Assembly (NCBI GenBank): GCA_013815355.1
Contig: JACDGG010000001.1
Coordinates: forward strand, 35,175-99,174
DNA from: Solirubrobacterales bacterium
GTDB taxonomy: Bacteria; Actinomycetota; Thermoleophilia; Solirubrobacterales; Solirubrobacteraceae
Reading direction: 5' to 3'
Length of the DNA: 64,000 nt
Shown here: positions 62,546 through 64,000 of the stretch, piece after piece
Numbering within the stretch: position 1 is the stretch's first letter
Layout of the letters: each line of letters opens with the position of its first letter
Translations under genes and position numbers: made by a program
Notes under the pieces: generated by a model
Seen by the model: only the letters and a program-made list of their open reading frames with translations
Database searches by the model: none
What the model was told of the DNA's origin: nothing

Positions 62546-62974
62546 ATGCCGATCTATGAGTACCGACGCCCGGACGGCACCAAGTTCGAGCTGCAGCAGA
62601 GCTTTAGCGAAGAGGCACTGACTGTCGATCCCGACACGGGAGTTCCCGTCGAGCGCGTGCTGCACGCTCCGGCCGTGCACTTCAAGGGCAAAGGCTTCTA
62701 CAACACCGACTACGGAACGCGCAACCGCCAGCGCGAGACCGCGGCGGCCGCTGAGAAGTCCTCATCGGAGAAGTCCTCATCGGAGAAGAGCTCCTCGGAG
62801 AAGGGCTCCTCCGGTTCCTCTGAGACGTCCTCGTCCTCGGGCGAGAAGTCATCCTCCTCGGACTCCTCTTCGACCTCCTCCTCCTCCTCCTCCTCCTCGT
62901 CTTCGGCTGAGGGCAAGAGCGAGAAGGGCACTGCCAAGAAGAAGGACTCAAAGCCGCTCGCCGCCAAGGGCTGA
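62546..62974 (+). CDS. FmdB-like protein lacking zinc-ribbon cysteines, with Ser-rich tail
   Basis: A 142-aa protein. MPIYEYRRPDGTKFELQQSF and LHAPAVHFKGKGFYNTDYG match FmdB-type zinc-ribbon proteins, but the places of CxxC are RRPDGT and DPDTGV, so no zinc site remains. Residues 70-142 are nearly all Ser, Glu and Lys, with repeats of EKSSS. Function unknown; the fold may be kept by other contacts. Confidence 0.8.
   Translation: MPIYEYRRPDGTKFELQQSFSEEALTVDPDTGVPVERVLHAPAVHFKGKGFYNTDYGTRNRQRETAAAAEKSSSEKSSSEKSSSEKGSSGSSETSSSSGEKSSSSDSSSTSSSSSSSSSSAEGKSEKGTAKKKDSKPLAAKG
62753..62812. repeat. Four 15-bp repeats coding EKSSS
   Basis: Two exact copies of gagaagtcctcatcg followed by two variants; further downstream the same gene has a run of tcc/tcg Ser codons. 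Confidence 0.9.
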
Positions 62975-63006
62975 GCCCGGCCGCCGCTGAGATCCTCTGG
63001 GCTTGC

Positions 63007-64000
63007 TCAGCCGGAGAGGAACTGGGTCACGGCAGCGTGTCGTTCGGCTGCGGAGACATTCAGACCGTCGCCCACGCCGGGCACGACCTCGGCCTGAGGG
63101 TGCTTGAAGACCCGCGTCGGCGGCGTGCCGCCGGCGGCGAGCGCCGCGAACATGCCGATCAGGGTGGGGCCGCTCATGTCGGAGATGATCGTGGGCGGCG
63201 CGTCCCACGCGATCCAGGGCAGGCGCAGGAAGCTGGAGGGTGAGAGCAGGCGGCTCTTCATCGCGTTGAACAGCGCCTGCTGGTGTTCCTCGCGCTGCAG
63301 GTCGTTCTGGTTGGGCGCGCACAGGTTCTCCCGGGTGCGCGCGAGCGCGAGCGCCTGCTTGCCGTCGAGGTGGTGCGTGCCCGCCCGCAGGCGCAGCGTG
63401 TAGCCGCCCTGGCTGAAGCCGCCGTCGATGCGCGAGACGACGCAGCCGCCGCTGTAGTCGATGCCGCCCATCGCGTCGATCAGCTGCGGGAAGTTTTCGA
63501 AGTTGACTTCGACCACGTGGTTGATCGGGATTCCCAGCCAGCGCTTGATCACGCGCACCGACTCGGCCGGGCCGCCGAACGCGTGGGCGGCGTTGATCTT
63601 CTGCAGTCCGTGACCCGGGATCTCGACGATCGTGTCACGCGGGATCGACAGCCTTGCAGCATGCCCGGCGCCCGTGCGGATCAGCATGATCGAGTCCGAG
63701 CGCCCCGGGCCCGAGGTTTCAGCGCCCGGTTCCTTGCTGTTCTTCTGACGGCGGTCGGAGCCGAGCACGAGGATGTTGTTGGCCGAGGTCAGGGGGTAGC
63801 CCGCGGAGTCGAGCGACGCGGAGAGGTCGCCCGGCGGCGATGTACGGTTCAGCGCGGAGCTGAGCAGGAACAGCACGAGCGAGAGCAAGAGCCAGCCGAA
63901 GACGAGCGCGAGCAGTGCGAGCGCCGCGCGTTTCGGAGTCGCCCAGCGGCGCCAGCCGAGCGGCGCCCCGGGCTTCGGCGCGCGCCCGACTCGCCTGCGC
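63007..64000 (-). CDS. LytR-CpsA-Psr (LCP) family ligase, 5' end outside the window
   Basis: The visible 331 codons contain a membrane segment (AALALLALVFGWLLLSLVLFLL) and then the extracytoplasmic LCP domain: ILVLGSDRR, RSDSIMLIR, LSIPRDTIVEIPGHG with the conserved Arg and Asp, KINAAHAFGGP, and ALALARTRENL. LCP enzymes attach lipid-linked polymers to peptidoglycan. The listed ORF start at 63888 is an internal TTG; the frame stays open to the window edge. It may attach the polysaccharide of region 2 but is far from it. Confidence 0.92.
   Translation of the reverse strand, partial: RRRVGRAPKPGAPLGWRRWATPKRAALALLALVFGWLLLSLVLFLLSSALNRTSPPGDLSASLDSAGYPLTSANNILVLGSDRRQKNSKEPGAETSGPGRSDSIMLIRTGAGHAARLSIPRDTIVEIPGHGLQKINAAHAFGGPAESVRVIKRWLGIPINHVVEVNFENFPQLIDAMGGIDYSGGCVVSRIDGGFSQGGYTLRLRAGTHHLDGKQALALARTRENLCAPNQNDLQREEHQQALFNAMKSRLLSPSSFLRLPWIAWDAPPTIISDMSGPTLIGMFAALAAGGTPPTRVFKHPQAEVVPGVGDGLNVSAAERHAAVTQFLSG

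Noticed and set aside
1-64000. Insertion sequences, prophage, rRNA or tRNA genes
   Set aside because: No transposase, integrase, phage structural gene or RNA gene pattern was recognised on either strand, though short or decayed copies could be missed by eye.

Overview
The window is GC-rich bacterial DNA with many GTG starts, ATGA/GTGA/TGATG gene junctions, likely leaderless genes and a SDR of the type otherwise coupled to mycofactocin. This points to an actinomycete (Actinomycetota). A Thermoleophilia/Solirubrobacterales-like lineage is my inference and is not proved by any marker gene here. No rRNA, tRNA, CRISPR array, transposase or phage gene was seen. Both window ends cut genes: an NRPS at the left and an LCP-family ligase at the right.

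Region 1 (0-12.5 kb) is a nonribosomal peptide locus. A plus-strand NRPS ends A(Thr-like code)-PCP-C. A minus-strand NRPS carries a vestigial C lobe, then A(Gly-like code)-PCP-TE with a Cys nucleophile. With it are a translationally coupled sulfotransferase, a SDR, a Sfp-type PPTase, a SyrP/TauD-like dioxygenase and, after a lipoprotein esterase, a diaminobutyrate-type aminotransferase. The pathway probably makes a hydroxylated and perhaps sulfated peptide.

Region 2 (12.5-35.4 kb) is a surface and exopolysaccharide region. It holds large secreted repeat proteins, a Wzz/BY-kinase, a Wzx-like flippase, two O-antigen ligase/polymerase-like proteins, Alg13/Alg14-like and GT4/GT2 glycosyltransferases, a GH79-like hydrolase and two more sulfotransferases, so a sulfated polymer is a reasonable hypothesis. 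An atypical LuxR-type regulator follows at 35.5-36.2 kb.

Region 3 (36.3-42.9 kb) is the most notable system: a lasso-type RiPP cluster on the minus strand. From promoter-proximal to distal it is kinase 2, ABC ATPase, ABC-2 permease, RRE (B1), transglutaminase-like protease (B2), kinase 1, Asn-synthetase-like cyclase, and a 60-aa precursor followed by a strong terminator. Two HprK-like kinases in one lasso cluster, a long two-Cys core and a perfect 51-bp in-frame duplication at the ATPase/permease junction stand out.

Region 4 (43-64 kb) is mostly housekeeping: WecB and a Gfo/Idh dehydrogenase, a peptidase, a RHH protein and a Uma2 nuclease, a non-classical sdhA-sdhB-HdrB-like operon, a site-2 protease, an acyl-CoA dehydrogenase, an AAA/DUF4143 ATPase with three 13-bp upstream repeats, icd and mdh with a strong terminator, an AT-hook protein, TetR, a cysteine-less FmdB-like protein and an LCP ligase. 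Gene functions are from motif reading only; no database search was run.
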